A DNA stretch of 64,000 nt from Kitasatospora sp052076145 (GTDB lineage Bacteria; Actinomycetota; Actinomycetes; Streptomycetales; Streptomycetaceae): assembly GCF_052076145.1 (NCBI RefSeq), contig NZ_CP197246.1:4526001-4590000 (forward strand), given 5' to 3'. The translations under genes were made by a program, and so were the position numbers. The notes under the pieces are model-generated. The model was not told the origin of the DNA and made no database searches. It saw only the letters and a list, made by a program, of their open reading frames with translations. The first letter of the stretch is position 1, and the number at the start of each line of letters is the position of its first letter. This document shows positions 15,405 through 22,839 of this stretch, piece by piece.

Positions 15405-16151
15405 ATGAGCCGTACCACCAGCCACCGCCCCCTGATCGCCGTCCTCACCGGAGCCGGGATCTCCACCGATTCGGGCATCTCCGACTACCGTGGCCCGCAG
15501 GGCCTTTGGGAGCGCGATCCGGAGGCCCAGAAGCTGGTCACCTACGAGTACTACGTGGCCGAACCCGAGATCCGCCGCCGGGCCTGGCTGATGCGGCGCG
15601 ATGCCGGGGCGCTGCGTGCCGAGCCGAACTCCGGGCACCTGGCGCTGGTCGAGCTGGAGCGCAGCGGGCTGCCCGTGCGGGTGCTCACCCAGAACGTCGA
15701 CGGGCTGCACCAGAAGGCCGGGCTGCCCGAGCGCAAGGTGTTCGAACTCCACGGCACCGCACAGCAGGTGGAGTACCTGCGCTGCCACGCGCGCAGCGGC
15801 ATGGCGGAGGCCCTCGACCGGGTCGCCGCCGGCGAGCCTGACCCCGCCTGCCTGGTCTGCGGGGGCGTGCTCAAGCCCGCCACGGTGATGTTCGGCGAGC
15901 TGCTCGACCCGGTGGTGCTCGACCGGGCCAGGGCCGTCGCGGTCGCCTGCGACCTGTTCGTCGCGGTCGGCTCGACCCTCCAGGTGCACCCCGCAGCCGG
16001 GTTGGTCGACATCGCCGTCGCGGGCGGCGCCCGCCTGGTCGTCGTCAACGCCTCCCCGACGCCGTACGACGCGCTCGCCGAGGAGGTCGTCCGGGAGCCG
16101 ATCGGCACCGCGCTGCCCGCGCTGGTCCGGCGGATCATCGCGGGGGAGTGA
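15405..16151 (+). CDS. SIR2-family NAD-dependent deacylase with an altered zinc site
   Basis: Sirtuin of 248 residues that would remove acyl groups from lysines using NAD+. The NAD-binding motif GAGISTDSGISDYRG is at 16-30, QNVDGLH at 96-102, and the catalytic histidine is H116 in ELHGT. The structural zinc module normally has four cysteines (C-x2-C and C-x2-C). Here three remain: C127, C149 and C152. The first position is tyrosine (Y124, codon TAC) in VEYLRCHAR. The later part (GSTLQVHPAAGL, NASPTPYD) is normal. It starts at ATG 15405 and is divergent from the helicase-domain gene. The protein may still fold with three ligands plus another residue, or be impaired. Confidence 0.93.
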   Translation: MSRTTSHRPLIAVLTGAGISTDSGISDYRGPQGLWERDPEAQKLVTYEYYVAEPEIRRRAWLMRRDAGALRAEPNSGHLALVELERSGLPVRVLTQNVDGLHQKAGLPERKVFELHGTAQQVEYLRCHARSGMAEALDRVAAGEPDPACLVCGGVLKPATVMFGELLDPVVLDRARAVAVACDLFVAVGSTLQVHPAAGLVDIAVAGGARLVVVNASPTPYDALAEEVVREPIGTALPALVRRIIAGE

Positions 16152-16173
16152 GCGGGGAGTGAGCGGGGAGTGA
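16140..16173 (+). repeat. Short GC-rich tandem repeat at the sirtuin stop
   Basis: Three near-identical units of GCGGG(G)GAGTGA lie head to tail: 16140-16151, 16152-16162 and 16163-16173. The first contains the sirtuin stop codon. Each unit carries a Shine-Dalgarno-like GGGGAG and a GTG, which makes start-site prediction for the following P450 gene uncertain. Confidence 0.7.
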
Positions 16174-16196
16174 GCCGGGCGGGGCCCGCGCGTACG

Positions 16197-17435
16197 ATGG
16201 CGGGCCCCGAGTGGTTGGGAGTGATCCTCTTGCTGGGCTTCGACCCGTGGTCGGCGTCGTTCGTCGCGCACCCGTACGAGGCGTACGCCGCGCTGCGGGA
16301 GCACGCGCCCGTGGTGCGGTACGAGCCGACCGGGCAGTGGCTGGTCTCCCGGCACGAGGACGTCAGCGCGCTGCTGCGGGACCGGCGGCTCGGGCGGACG
16401 TACACCCACCGCTACACGCACGAGGAGTTCGGCCGCCCGGCGCCCGACCCCGCCCACGAGCCGTTCCACACGCTCAACGACCACGGGCTGCTCGACCTGG
16501 AGGCGCCCGACCACACCCGCATCCGGCGGCTGGTCTCCAAGGCGTTCACCCCGCGCACCGTCGAGGCGCTGCGGCCGACCGTCGCCCGGCTGGCGGGGGA
16601 GCTCGTCGACGGGCTGCTCGCGGCGGGCGGCGGCGACCTGATCGCCGCCGTCGCCGAGCCGCTGCCCGTCGCGGTGATCGCCGAGCTGCTCGGCGTGCCC
16701 GAGGTCGACCGGGGGCTGCTGCGGCCCTGGTCGGCCGCCATCACCGGGATGTTCGAGCTGAACCCGTCGGCGGAGACCGCCCGGCGGGCCGTCACGGCGA
16801 GCGCCGAGTTCTCCGACTACCTGCGGGCACTCATCCGCGAACGGCGGGCCGCCCCCGGCGACGACCTGATCAGCGGCCTGGTCACGGCGGCCGACGGCGC
16901 CGACGCGCTCACCGAGCAGGAGATGGTCTCCACCTGCGTCCTGCTGCTCAACGCGGGCCATGAGGCGACGGTCGGCACCACCGGCAACGGCTGGTGGGCG
17001 CTCTTCCGCAACCCCGGCCAACTCGCCCTGCTGCGCGCCTCGGTGGACGAACTCCTGCCCACCGCCGTGGAGGAGCTGATGCGCTACGACACTCCGCTCC
17101 AGATGTTCGAGCGCTGGGTGCTGGACGACATCGAGATCGGCGGCGTCACCGTGCCGCGCGGCGCCGAGATCGCCCTCCTCTTCGGCTCCGCCAACCACGA
17201 CCCGGCCCGCTTCACCGCCCCCGACCGGCTCGATCTGGCCCGCGCCGACAACCCGCACATCACCTTCGGCGCCGGAATCCACTTCTGCCTCGGCGCCCCG
17301 CTCGCCAGGATGGAACTCGCCGAGTCCTACGGAGCCCTGCTCCGCCGCGCCCCCGGCCTGCGGCTGGTCCGCGAGCCGAAGTGGCGCCCCGGGTACGTCA
17401 TCCGGGGGCTGGAGGAACTGCTGGTGGAAATCTAG
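16197..17435 (+). CDS. Cytochrome P450
   Basis: Soluble bacterial class I P450 monooxygenase, 412 residues. The oxygen-activating I-helix motif is AGHEAT (in LLLNAGHEATVGTT), the K-helix ExxR motif is EELMR, and the heme-binding loop is FGAGIHFCLGAPLARME with the cysteine ligand. The N-terminal LGFDPWSASFVAHPYEAYAALRE is typical. ATG 16197 is chosen; GTG 16170 inside the tandem repeat and GTG 16221 are alternatives. It follows the sirtuin gene by 45 bp on the same strand and may be cotranscribed. No ferredoxin or reductase gene is adjacent. The substrate is unknown. Confidence 0.93.
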   Translation: MAGPEWLGVILLLGFDPWSASFVAHPYEAYAALREHAPVVRYEPTGQWLVSRHEDVSALLRDRRLGRTYTHRYTHEEFGRPAPDPAHEPFHTLNDHGLLDLEAPDHTRIRRLVSKAFTPRTVEALRPTVARLAGELVDGLLAAGGGDLIAAVAEPLPVAVIAELLGVPEVDRGLLRPWSAAITGMFELNPSAETARRAVTASAEFSDYLRALIRERRAAPGDDLISGLVTAADGADALTEQEMVSTCVLLLNAGHEATVGTTGNGWWALFRNPGQLALLRASVDELLPTAVEELMRYDTPLQMFERWVLDDIEIGGVTVPRGAEIALLFGSANHDPARFTAPDRLDLARADNPHITFGAGIHFCLGAPLARMELAESYGALLRRAPGLRLVREPKWRPGYVIRGLEELLVEI

Positions 17436-17506
17436 TGCCGGATACGGGGCCGAGATGCTTGTTACAGGAACCTGATGTCACCGATGAACTGGTGAGACTC
17501 TCCTGA

Positions 17507-17528
17507 GGCGGGAATCAGATGTCCCGCC
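17507..17528 (+). other. Inverted repeat upstream of first protease gene
   Basis: GGCGGGA (17507-17513) and TCCCGCC (17522-17528) form a perfect 7-bp inverted repeat with an 8-nt spacer, 15 bp before the protease start. It could be an operator, an mRNA hairpin or the end of the P450 transcript. Confidence 0.4.
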
Positions 17529-17543
17529 CCTACCGTCACACCC

Positions 17544-18581
17544 ATGTCGCACACACAAGTCGTTCTGACAGCAGGCGTGTTGGTCGTAGGTATGGCGCTG
17601 GCGTCAGCTGGGCCGGCAGGAGCCGTGGCAACGGGCGCGGCCGCCAAGAGCCAGGTGGTCGTCCATCCGGAGGCGGTCACGGCCGCGCAGCAGCAGGCCG
17701 TCCTCGACTACTGGACGCCCGAGCGGACAGCCGCCCTGACCACGCCGTCCTCCGGCAATCAGCCCAAGGAGGGCCCCGACGGCGCTCCGTGGGCGGGCGC
17801 CGGCGCCCTGAGCAGGACGGTGGGCAGGCTCTTCTTCACCAACCACGGTGAGGACGAGAGCTGCACCGCGACGGTCGTGAACAGCGCCAACCGCAGCACC
17901 GTCGTCACGGCGGGCCACTGCGTCAACAGCCCTGACCTCCTTGGCGACAACGACGAGTGGCTGTCGAACGAGATGTTCGTCCCGGGCTACCACGACGGTC
18001 TCGCGCCGTACGGCAGGTTCGTCGCCCGAGCCGGCGTCGCCGACGCCACCTGGCTCCTCAACGACGAGCAGAGCGCGCTGAAGTACAACTCGTACGACCA
18101 GGCGTTCCTGGCCCTGAACACCAACGCCGCAGGCAGACGCGTACAGGACGCCGTCGGCGCCGCACAGCGCATCGGCTTCGACCGGCCGGGCAACGCCCTG
18201 GTCCACGAGTTCGGCTATCCGCGCGAGGCCTCGGGTGATCCCACCCGTGCGGGGCTGCCCGAGTACACCGGCGCCAGGCTCGCCCACTGCGTGGGGCAGA
18301 CCCGCGAGTACCCCGGCACCGAGGACCACCCGCAGCCCCGGGGCGAGTGGGGCGCCCCCTGCGTGATGGGCGGCGGCTCCAGCGGCGGCCCCCGCATCGC
18401 CGACTTCGACCCGTCCTCCGGGATCGGCGCCGTGGTGGGTGACAACACCCTGGGTGCCTTCTTCGACTCCTCGGGCCAGGTCTGCGACCACGGCGACCCC
18501 GCCTGCACCCGGCACCTGGTAGGCCCGCAGTTCACCTCCGCGATCACGAAGCCGCTGTACAAGGCCGCCGAACGCTCCTGA
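17544..18581 (+). CDS. Secreted trypsin-like serine peptidase
   Basis: Exported protease of 345 residues. A signal peptide (hydrophobic core about residues 6-25, likely cleavage after GPAGA) precedes a propeptide-like region containing LDYWTPER. The chymotrypsin-fold triad is visible: H125 in TAGHC, D185 in NSYDQAF and S280 in GGSSGGP. Several cysteines (C107, C126, C273 and C-terminal pairs) could form disulfides. It starts at ATG 17544. The next gene, 55 bp downstream, encodes a paralogue with the same architecture, so the pair looks like a tandem duplication. The natural substrate is unknown. Confidence 0.9.
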   Translation: MSHTQVVLTAGVLVVGMALASAGPAGAVATGAAAKSQVVVHPEAVTAAQQQAVLDYWTPERTAALTTPSSGNQPKEGPDGAPWAGAGALSRTVGRLFFTNHGEDESCTATVVNSANRSTVVTAGHCVNSPDLLGDNDEWLSNEMFVPGYHDGLAPYGRFVARAGVADATWLLNDEQSALKYNSYDQAFLALNTNAAGRRVQDAVGAAQRIGFDRPGNALVHEFGYPREASGDPTRAGLPEYTGARLAHCVGQTREYPGTEDHPQPRGEWGAPCVMGGGSSGGPRIADFDPSSGIGAVVGDNTLGAFFDSSGQVCDHGDPACTRHLVGPQFTSAITKPLYKAAERS

Positions 18582-18636
18582 GGCGTTGCCGAGCCGCCCC
18601 TCCAAACGAACCGAACCCGACAGAAGGACGGCACCG

Positions 18637-19686
18637 ATGACAGCCGCACACCGAGCATTCCCCCGCACCCTCGCCACTGCGGGAGCACTCCTGCTGATCG
18701 CGACCACGGCGGCCGTGCTGCTGCCGACCGTGGCCTTCGCCGCGGAGCAGGAATCCGTCACCACGCATTCCGGCGCCACGACCGACCAGGAACGCAGCCG
18801 GATCGACACCTACTGGACGCCCACCCGGATGAAGCTGGCCGGTGCCCTCGTCCCCGAGGTCACCCCCGTGCCCGAGGACGACAACACGCCCGACGATCCG
18901 AACCCCCTCCCGGCGAACACGCTGGACCCCGGGGCCACCTGGACACACGGCGGAGCGGTGGACAGGAGCGTCGGCCGGCTCTTCTTCACCTTCTCCGACG
19001 GTTACGACGGCAGCTGCACGGCAACGGTCGTCACCAGCGCCAACCGCAGCACCGTCATCACGGCTGCGCACTGCCTGCGAGGCGTCGGGGCCCCCGCCGC
19101 CTCCGACACGTGGCGGCACAACCTCTACTTCGTGCCCGGCTACCGCAACGGGACGAAGCCGCTCGGCGGATTCAGCGTCAAGAGCATGGCCACCTCCTCC
19201 CGCTGGGACGCCGACCCGAGCGGGACGACCGGGGACGACGTCGCCGTCGCCGGTTACGACACGGGAATCCTCGTGGTGAACCGTTCGACGGACGGACGAC
19301 GAATCGCGGACGTCACGGGAAGCCAGAGGATCGCGTTCACCAAGCCCGTCAAGGGCGAGTTCATCCACACCTTCGGGTACCCGAAGGACCGGCTCAACGA
19401 CGCCGCCGCCAAGTACGCCGGGTCACGCATGATCCACTGCGCCGGACCGGCCCAGCCCGGCCCCAAGGCCCCACTGCTCTGGGGCGAGCCCTGCGACATG
19501 TCGCACGGTGCGAGCGGCGGCCCGCACCTCGCACAGTTCGACCCCCGAACCGGCATCGGCACCGTCGTCGGCGTCACGACCACCACCGACGACCTCGCGG
19601 GCGGCCGGACCGACACGCTCTACGCCACCCGCCTCGGCGACAGCGCCCACCGCCTCTACAACTGGGCACAGACACGCGTGGCCTGA
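18637..19686 (+). CDS. Secreted trypsin-like serine peptidase, paralogue
   Basis: A 349-residue exported protease related to the gene before it. The signal peptide ends at VAFA (about residue 35). The propeptide carries the shared YWTPTR motif. The triad is H145 in TAAHC, an aspartate in the VAGYDTGIL segment and S293 in HGASGGP. ATG 18637 has AGAAGGA 8 nt upstream; the longer frame from 18586 was rejected. The shared stretch VGRLFFT...CTATVV.SANRST shows common ancestry with the upstream copy, while the proregions differ, suggesting divergence in specificity. Confidence 0.9.
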   Translation: MTAAHRAFPRTLATAGALLLIATTAAVLLPTVAFAAEQESVTTHSGATTDQERSRIDTYWTPTRMKLAGALVPEVTPVPEDDNTPDDPNPLPANTLDPGATWTHGGAVDRSVGRLFFTFSDGYDGSCTATVVTSANRSTVITAAHCLRGVGAPAASDTWRHNLYFVPGYRNGTKPLGGFSVKSMATSSRWDADPSGTTGDDVAVAGYDTGILVVNRSTDGRRIADVTGSQRIAFTKPVKGEFIHTFGYPKDRLNDAAAKYAGSRMIHCAGPAQPGPKAPLLWGEPCDMSHGASGGPHLAQFDPRTGIGTVVGVTTTTDDLAGGRTDTLYATRLGDSAHRLYNWAQTRVA

Positions 19687-19893
19687 ACCTCCGCTCAGCC
19701 CCTGCTCGGCCGACTCCTCCTCCCGGTCGAGCAGGACCAGCGCCCGAGCGATGGCGTCGCCTCCGGCCTGACGTAGAACTCACAGGCCCGTTCGGGTACG
19801 GCCGCGATACCATTCCGCCCACCCGGAGCTGCCGACGGCAGCAACCGGGCGCCCCGTCGGCAGAGGGCGGGCCTTGGTGGAGAGGTGGGGGCC

Positions 19894-20904
19894 GTGCGGA
19901 AGTCCGCGACCGGCGCGATGCTGGGCCTGGCGATCGGCGACGCCCTGGGGTACCCCACGGAGTTCGACGAGATCGAGCACATCGCCGCCTGGTGCCCCGA
20001 CTGGCGTGAACTCCCGCTCCCCTCGCCGGCCTTGGTCACCGACGACACGCAGATGACGCTCGCCCTCGCCCGCGCGTTGCGCACCACCCTGGCCGACGGC
20101 GGCCCGTTCACGGCCGCGGCCCTGGAGGGGCCGGCCCGCGCCGAGTTCACCGCCTGGTACGCCTCGCCCGACAACAACCGTGCCCCCGGGATGACCTGCC
20201 TCGCCTCCTGCGAGCGGCTCGGCCGGCCAGGGATGCGCTGGCAGCAGGCCAGCGACGTCGGGTCGAAGGGCTGCGGCGCGAACATGCGGGTGGTGCCGGT
20301 GGGCCTCGTCCCCGACCTGGCGGACAGCCAGTTCTCCGGGGCGGCCCAGTTCCAGTCCGCGCTGACCCACGGCCACCCCACCGCGCTGGCGGCGAGCGAC
20401 CTCACCGCGTACGCCGTCCGGCTGCTGGTGCAGGGGGCGGCGCCCGGCGAACTCACCTCCCTGCTGCGGGAGTACGCGACCGCAGGGCGGGCCCGGTACG
20501 ACGCCGACTGGCTCGGCGACCTCGCCGCGTACGCCCAGGACGCCTCGGCGGGCGATTACACCGCGCGCGGCTGGGCGGACTGCCTGGGAGTCCTCGACCG
20601 GTTGGACGCCGCCCTCGCCGACCCCCGGCCGGACCAGGACCCGTGCCTCGCCACCGGTGAAGGCTGGATCGCGGAGGAAGCGCTCGCCACGGGCCTGCTC
20701 TGCTTCCTGCTGCTCCCCGACGACCCGGTCGCGGCCGTCCGCCGGGCTGCCTACTCCTCCGGCGACTCCGACTCGATCGCCTGCCTGACCGGCGCCTTCG
20801 CAGGCGCCCACCACGGCGCGGCGGCCTGGCCTGCCGACTGGGTCCGCCGGATCGAGCACCGCGACGAGCTCCTCGCCTTCGGTGCCCTCTGGGACCGCAC
20901 CTAG
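19894..20904 (+). CDS. ADP-ribosylglycohydrolase (DraG/ARH-like)
   Basis: A 336-residue hydrolase of the ADP-ribosylglycohydrolase fold, which removes ADP-ribose from proteins or related substrates using two magnesium ions. The N-terminal motif GAMLGLAIGDALGYPTEF is diagnostic. Metal-binding motifs are TDDTQM (49-54) and, near the C-terminus, SGDSDSIACLTGAFAGA. GTG 19894 is preferred to GTG 19885 because GGAGAGG lies 8 nt upstream. It is a single forward gene, followed only 4 bp away by a convergent lipoprotein gene. The specific substrate is unknown. Confidence 0.9.
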   Translation: MRKSATGAMLGLAIGDALGYPTEFDEIEHIAAWCPDWRELPLPSPALVTDDTQMTLALARALRTTLADGGPFTAAALEGPARAEFTAWYASPDNNRAPGMTCLASCERLGRPGMRWQQASDVGSKGCGANMRVVPVGLVPDLADSQFSGAAQFQSALTHGHPTALAASDLTAYAVRLLVQGAAPGELTSLLREYATAGRARYDADWLGDLAAYAQDASAGDYTARGWADCLGVLDRLDAALADPRPDQDPCLATGEGWIAEEALATGLLCFLLLPDDPVAAVRRAAYSSGDSDSIACLTGAFAGAHHGAAAWPADWVRRIEHRDELLAFGALWDRT

Positions 20905-20908
20905 CGAA

Positions 20909-21409
20909 TTACTGCGTCGGCGTCGGCAGGTGGACGATGCCCGAGACGCTGAAGATCAGGATGGTGTCCACCGTGCCCGGGGCGGCCGAAGCCCCGGAGT
21001 GGGCGGGGAACTTGATGGTCGGCCCCTGGCCCCCGAAGACGGCGGACTCGCCGGGCCGGATCAGGACACCGGCCGTGCTGAGTGCGTTGTCCGGGCCCGC
21101 GCTGCCCTGGAGGGTCGCGCGGCCGTCGGCCGGGGTGCTCACCAGGCTGAGGTGCTCCGGCACCGTCCCGGCGTTACGGACGGTCAGCGTCAGCTCGGCG
21201 GCACCCGAGGCGTCCCGGTGCAGCACGCCCCCGCTCAGCTCCAGGTGCGAACGGGCACCCTGCACGGTCAGCGAGCCCGGTGCGGCCGAGGACGGCGGCG
21301 CCGAAGGCGCGGCGGTGGCGGAGCACCCCGTCAGCAGCGTCAACAGCGCGGTCGCCGCCAGCGCGGCGCGGGTGAGGACGTTGGTTCGTGCCGTGACCGC
21401 AGGTTCCAT
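20909..21409 (-). CDS. Small lipoprotein, possibly PCuAC/LpqE-like
   Basis: Predicted 166-residue lipoprotein. The signal peptide ends in the lipobox LTGC, with lipidated C29, followed by a serine/alanine/proline linker. The remaining ~120 residues have beta-sandwich character (AELTLTVRNAGTVPEHLSLVSTP, IRPGESAVFGGQGPTIKFP). The layout resembles the PCuAC/DUF461 copper-chaperone family and mycobacterial LpqE, but the histidine and methionine copper ligands of that family are not evident. The function is therefore unassigned. The start is ATG 21409-21407. It is convergent with the ADP-ribosylglycohydrolase gene. Confidence 0.72.
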   Translation of the reverse strand: MEPAVTARTNVLTRAALAATALLTLLTGCSATAAPSAPPSSAAPGSLTVQGARSHLELSGGVLHRDASGAAELTLTVRNAGTVPEHLSLVSTPADGRATLQGSAGPDNALSTAGVLIRPGESAVFGGQGPTIKFPAHSGASAAPGTVDTILIFSVSGIVHLPTPTQ

Positions 21410-21486
21410 AGCCGAATTATGGACACACCGCCCCCACCGCCCCTCAGCCCGGGTACCGCGCGCCGCCGCACCCACGGCTGCGGAGC

Positions 21487-22755
21487 TCAGCCGCGGATGG
21501 CGCCTGCTCGGCCGTGGAGGTCGGCGCGGTCGGCGGCGGCGCGGCCGGCGGCCCAGCCTTCGCCGTCGCTGACGCGGACGCGCTGGGAGGTGAGCTTGGG
21601 GAACATCCGGCCGACGGTGCGGTCGACGGCCTGCTCGCGGGCGGCCAGTGCGGGGAGCAGCCGCTCGTCGGGGACGAGCTGCTCGGCGGTGCCGTCCTCG
21701 CGCAGGTGGCGCCCGGCGGCGGCGTCCTTGGTGGCCTGCTCGGTGGCGGCGGTGAGCCGCTCGCGGATACGGGCGGCGTACGCGACCAGGAAGGACTGCC
21801 GGAAGGACTTCGTGCGGGAGGCGCCGTCCAGGTGCTGGCGGCTGCCCGCCCGGCTCATCGCCGACGTCGCCTGCACCAGCAGGGAGGTGTAGAGCAGTTC
21901 GACGCCGTCCAGGTCGGCGTCGAAGCCGATGATGGTGCAGAAGCCGAACTCCTTCGCCCAGACCACCCGGCAGCGGTTGGCCGCCGCGACGGCGTCCAGC
22001 AGCATCGTCTTCGGGACTTCGTACGGGTTGTCCACGCCGATCCGCAGTGCGGCGGGGGTGTCCCTGGACGGGCGGCCGACGGCGAGCAGGGCCTCGTCGA
22101 TGCTGTGCTGGGCCATCAGCTGCTGGGCCTTGGCGGTGAGCGCCTCGGCCTCCTCCGGGTACTCGGTGGACTCGGCCTTGGCGAGCAGCGCCCTGATCCG
22201 CGAGAGCATCCGGGGCTCGCCGGCCACCGGGCCGGACGGCCGGACGGGCGCGGTGCCGGGCGCCGGCCCGACGGGGGTGATCGCCGGCAGGTGGGCCCAG
22301 GCCCGCAGCAGCTCCAGCGCGGCGGTCGCCAGCGCGAACCTGTCCAGCCGGTGCCGGGTGGCGAACTCGCCGAGGTACGCCTCGTCGCTCGCCCACCACA
22401 CCTCGGTGGCGAGCTCGCGCAGCTGCTCCTGCCAGCGCCGGTCCAGCGTCGCGGCGGGGTGCCGACGCGCCTCGGCGGCGATCAGGTCGACCCCGAGTGC
22501 CAGCTGGACGGGGCCGAGCCCGCGCCGCACCACCCGCACCAGATCGGCCGGGCGCCACCCGCCCGTCCAGGCCCGCCCCACGGCGAGCTCCGCGTACCCG
22601 AGCAGTGACCGGCTCACGGCCGGCCACCGCTCGGCGGAGGCGGCGAGCATCGAGGCCCCGCAGTCCAGCGCGAAGTCGAGCCGCTCGGGCGTCGCGGCGA
22701 CCGCCTGCTGCACTGCCTGTGCGACCAGTTGGTCCGTCGCCTCGTCCTTGCTCAC
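21487..22755 (-). CDS. DUF2786 domain protein
   Basis: A 422-residue cytoplasmic protein. The centre contains the DUF2786 signature: RIRALLAKAESTEYPEEAEALTAKAQQ is split here as LSRIRALLAKAEST followed by YPEEAEALTAKAQQLM, then HSIDEALL. An N-terminal alpha-helical region (about 1-190) and a C-terminal region rich in basic residues flank it. GTG 22755-22753 is chosen because AAAGAGG lies just upstream. The family is widespread in actinomycetes and phages, and I know of no established biochemical activity. It ends 85 bp before the start of the small lipoprotein gene, on the same strand. Confidence 0.82.
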   Translation of the reverse strand: MSKDEATDQLVAQAVQQAVAATPERLDFALDCGASMLAASAERWPAVSRSLLGYAELAVGRAWTGGWRPADLVRVVRRGLGPVQLALGVDLIAAEARRHPAATLDRRWQEQLRELATEVWWASDEAYLGEFATRHRLDRFALATAALELLRAWAHLPAITPVGPAPGTAPVRPSGPVAGEPRMLSRIRALLAKAESTEYPEEAEALTAKAQQLMAQHSIDEALLAVGRPSRDTPAALRIGVDNPYEVPKTMLLDAVAAANRCRVVWAKEFGFCTIIGFDADLDGVELLYTSLLVQATSAMSRAGSRQHLDGASRTKSFRQSFLVAYAARIRERLTAATEQATKDAAAGRHLREDGTAEQLVPDERLLPALAAREQAVDRTVGRMFPKLTSQRVRVSDGEGWAAGRAAADRADLHGRAGAIRG

Positions 22756-22839
22756 GCATCCTCTTTCGCTGTCGGATCTCCCACCCATGATGACCCAGTC
22801 GCGAACGGACCCGGCCACGGACGGACCCGGGCCGGTGCG

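Noticed and set aside
13041..16151. A 1036-aa forward frame running through the helicase-domain gene into the sirtuin
   Set aside because: Only its last 248 residues (the sirtuin from 15405) have protein features. The upstream part is the antisense shadow of the helicase-domain gene.
19687..19893. Possible gene fragment between the second protease and the ADP-ribosylglycohydrolase
   Set aside because: One reverse frame shows an ordinary-looking stretch (AIARALVLLDREEESAEQ), but no start, domain or ribosome-binding site, and it is too short to support.
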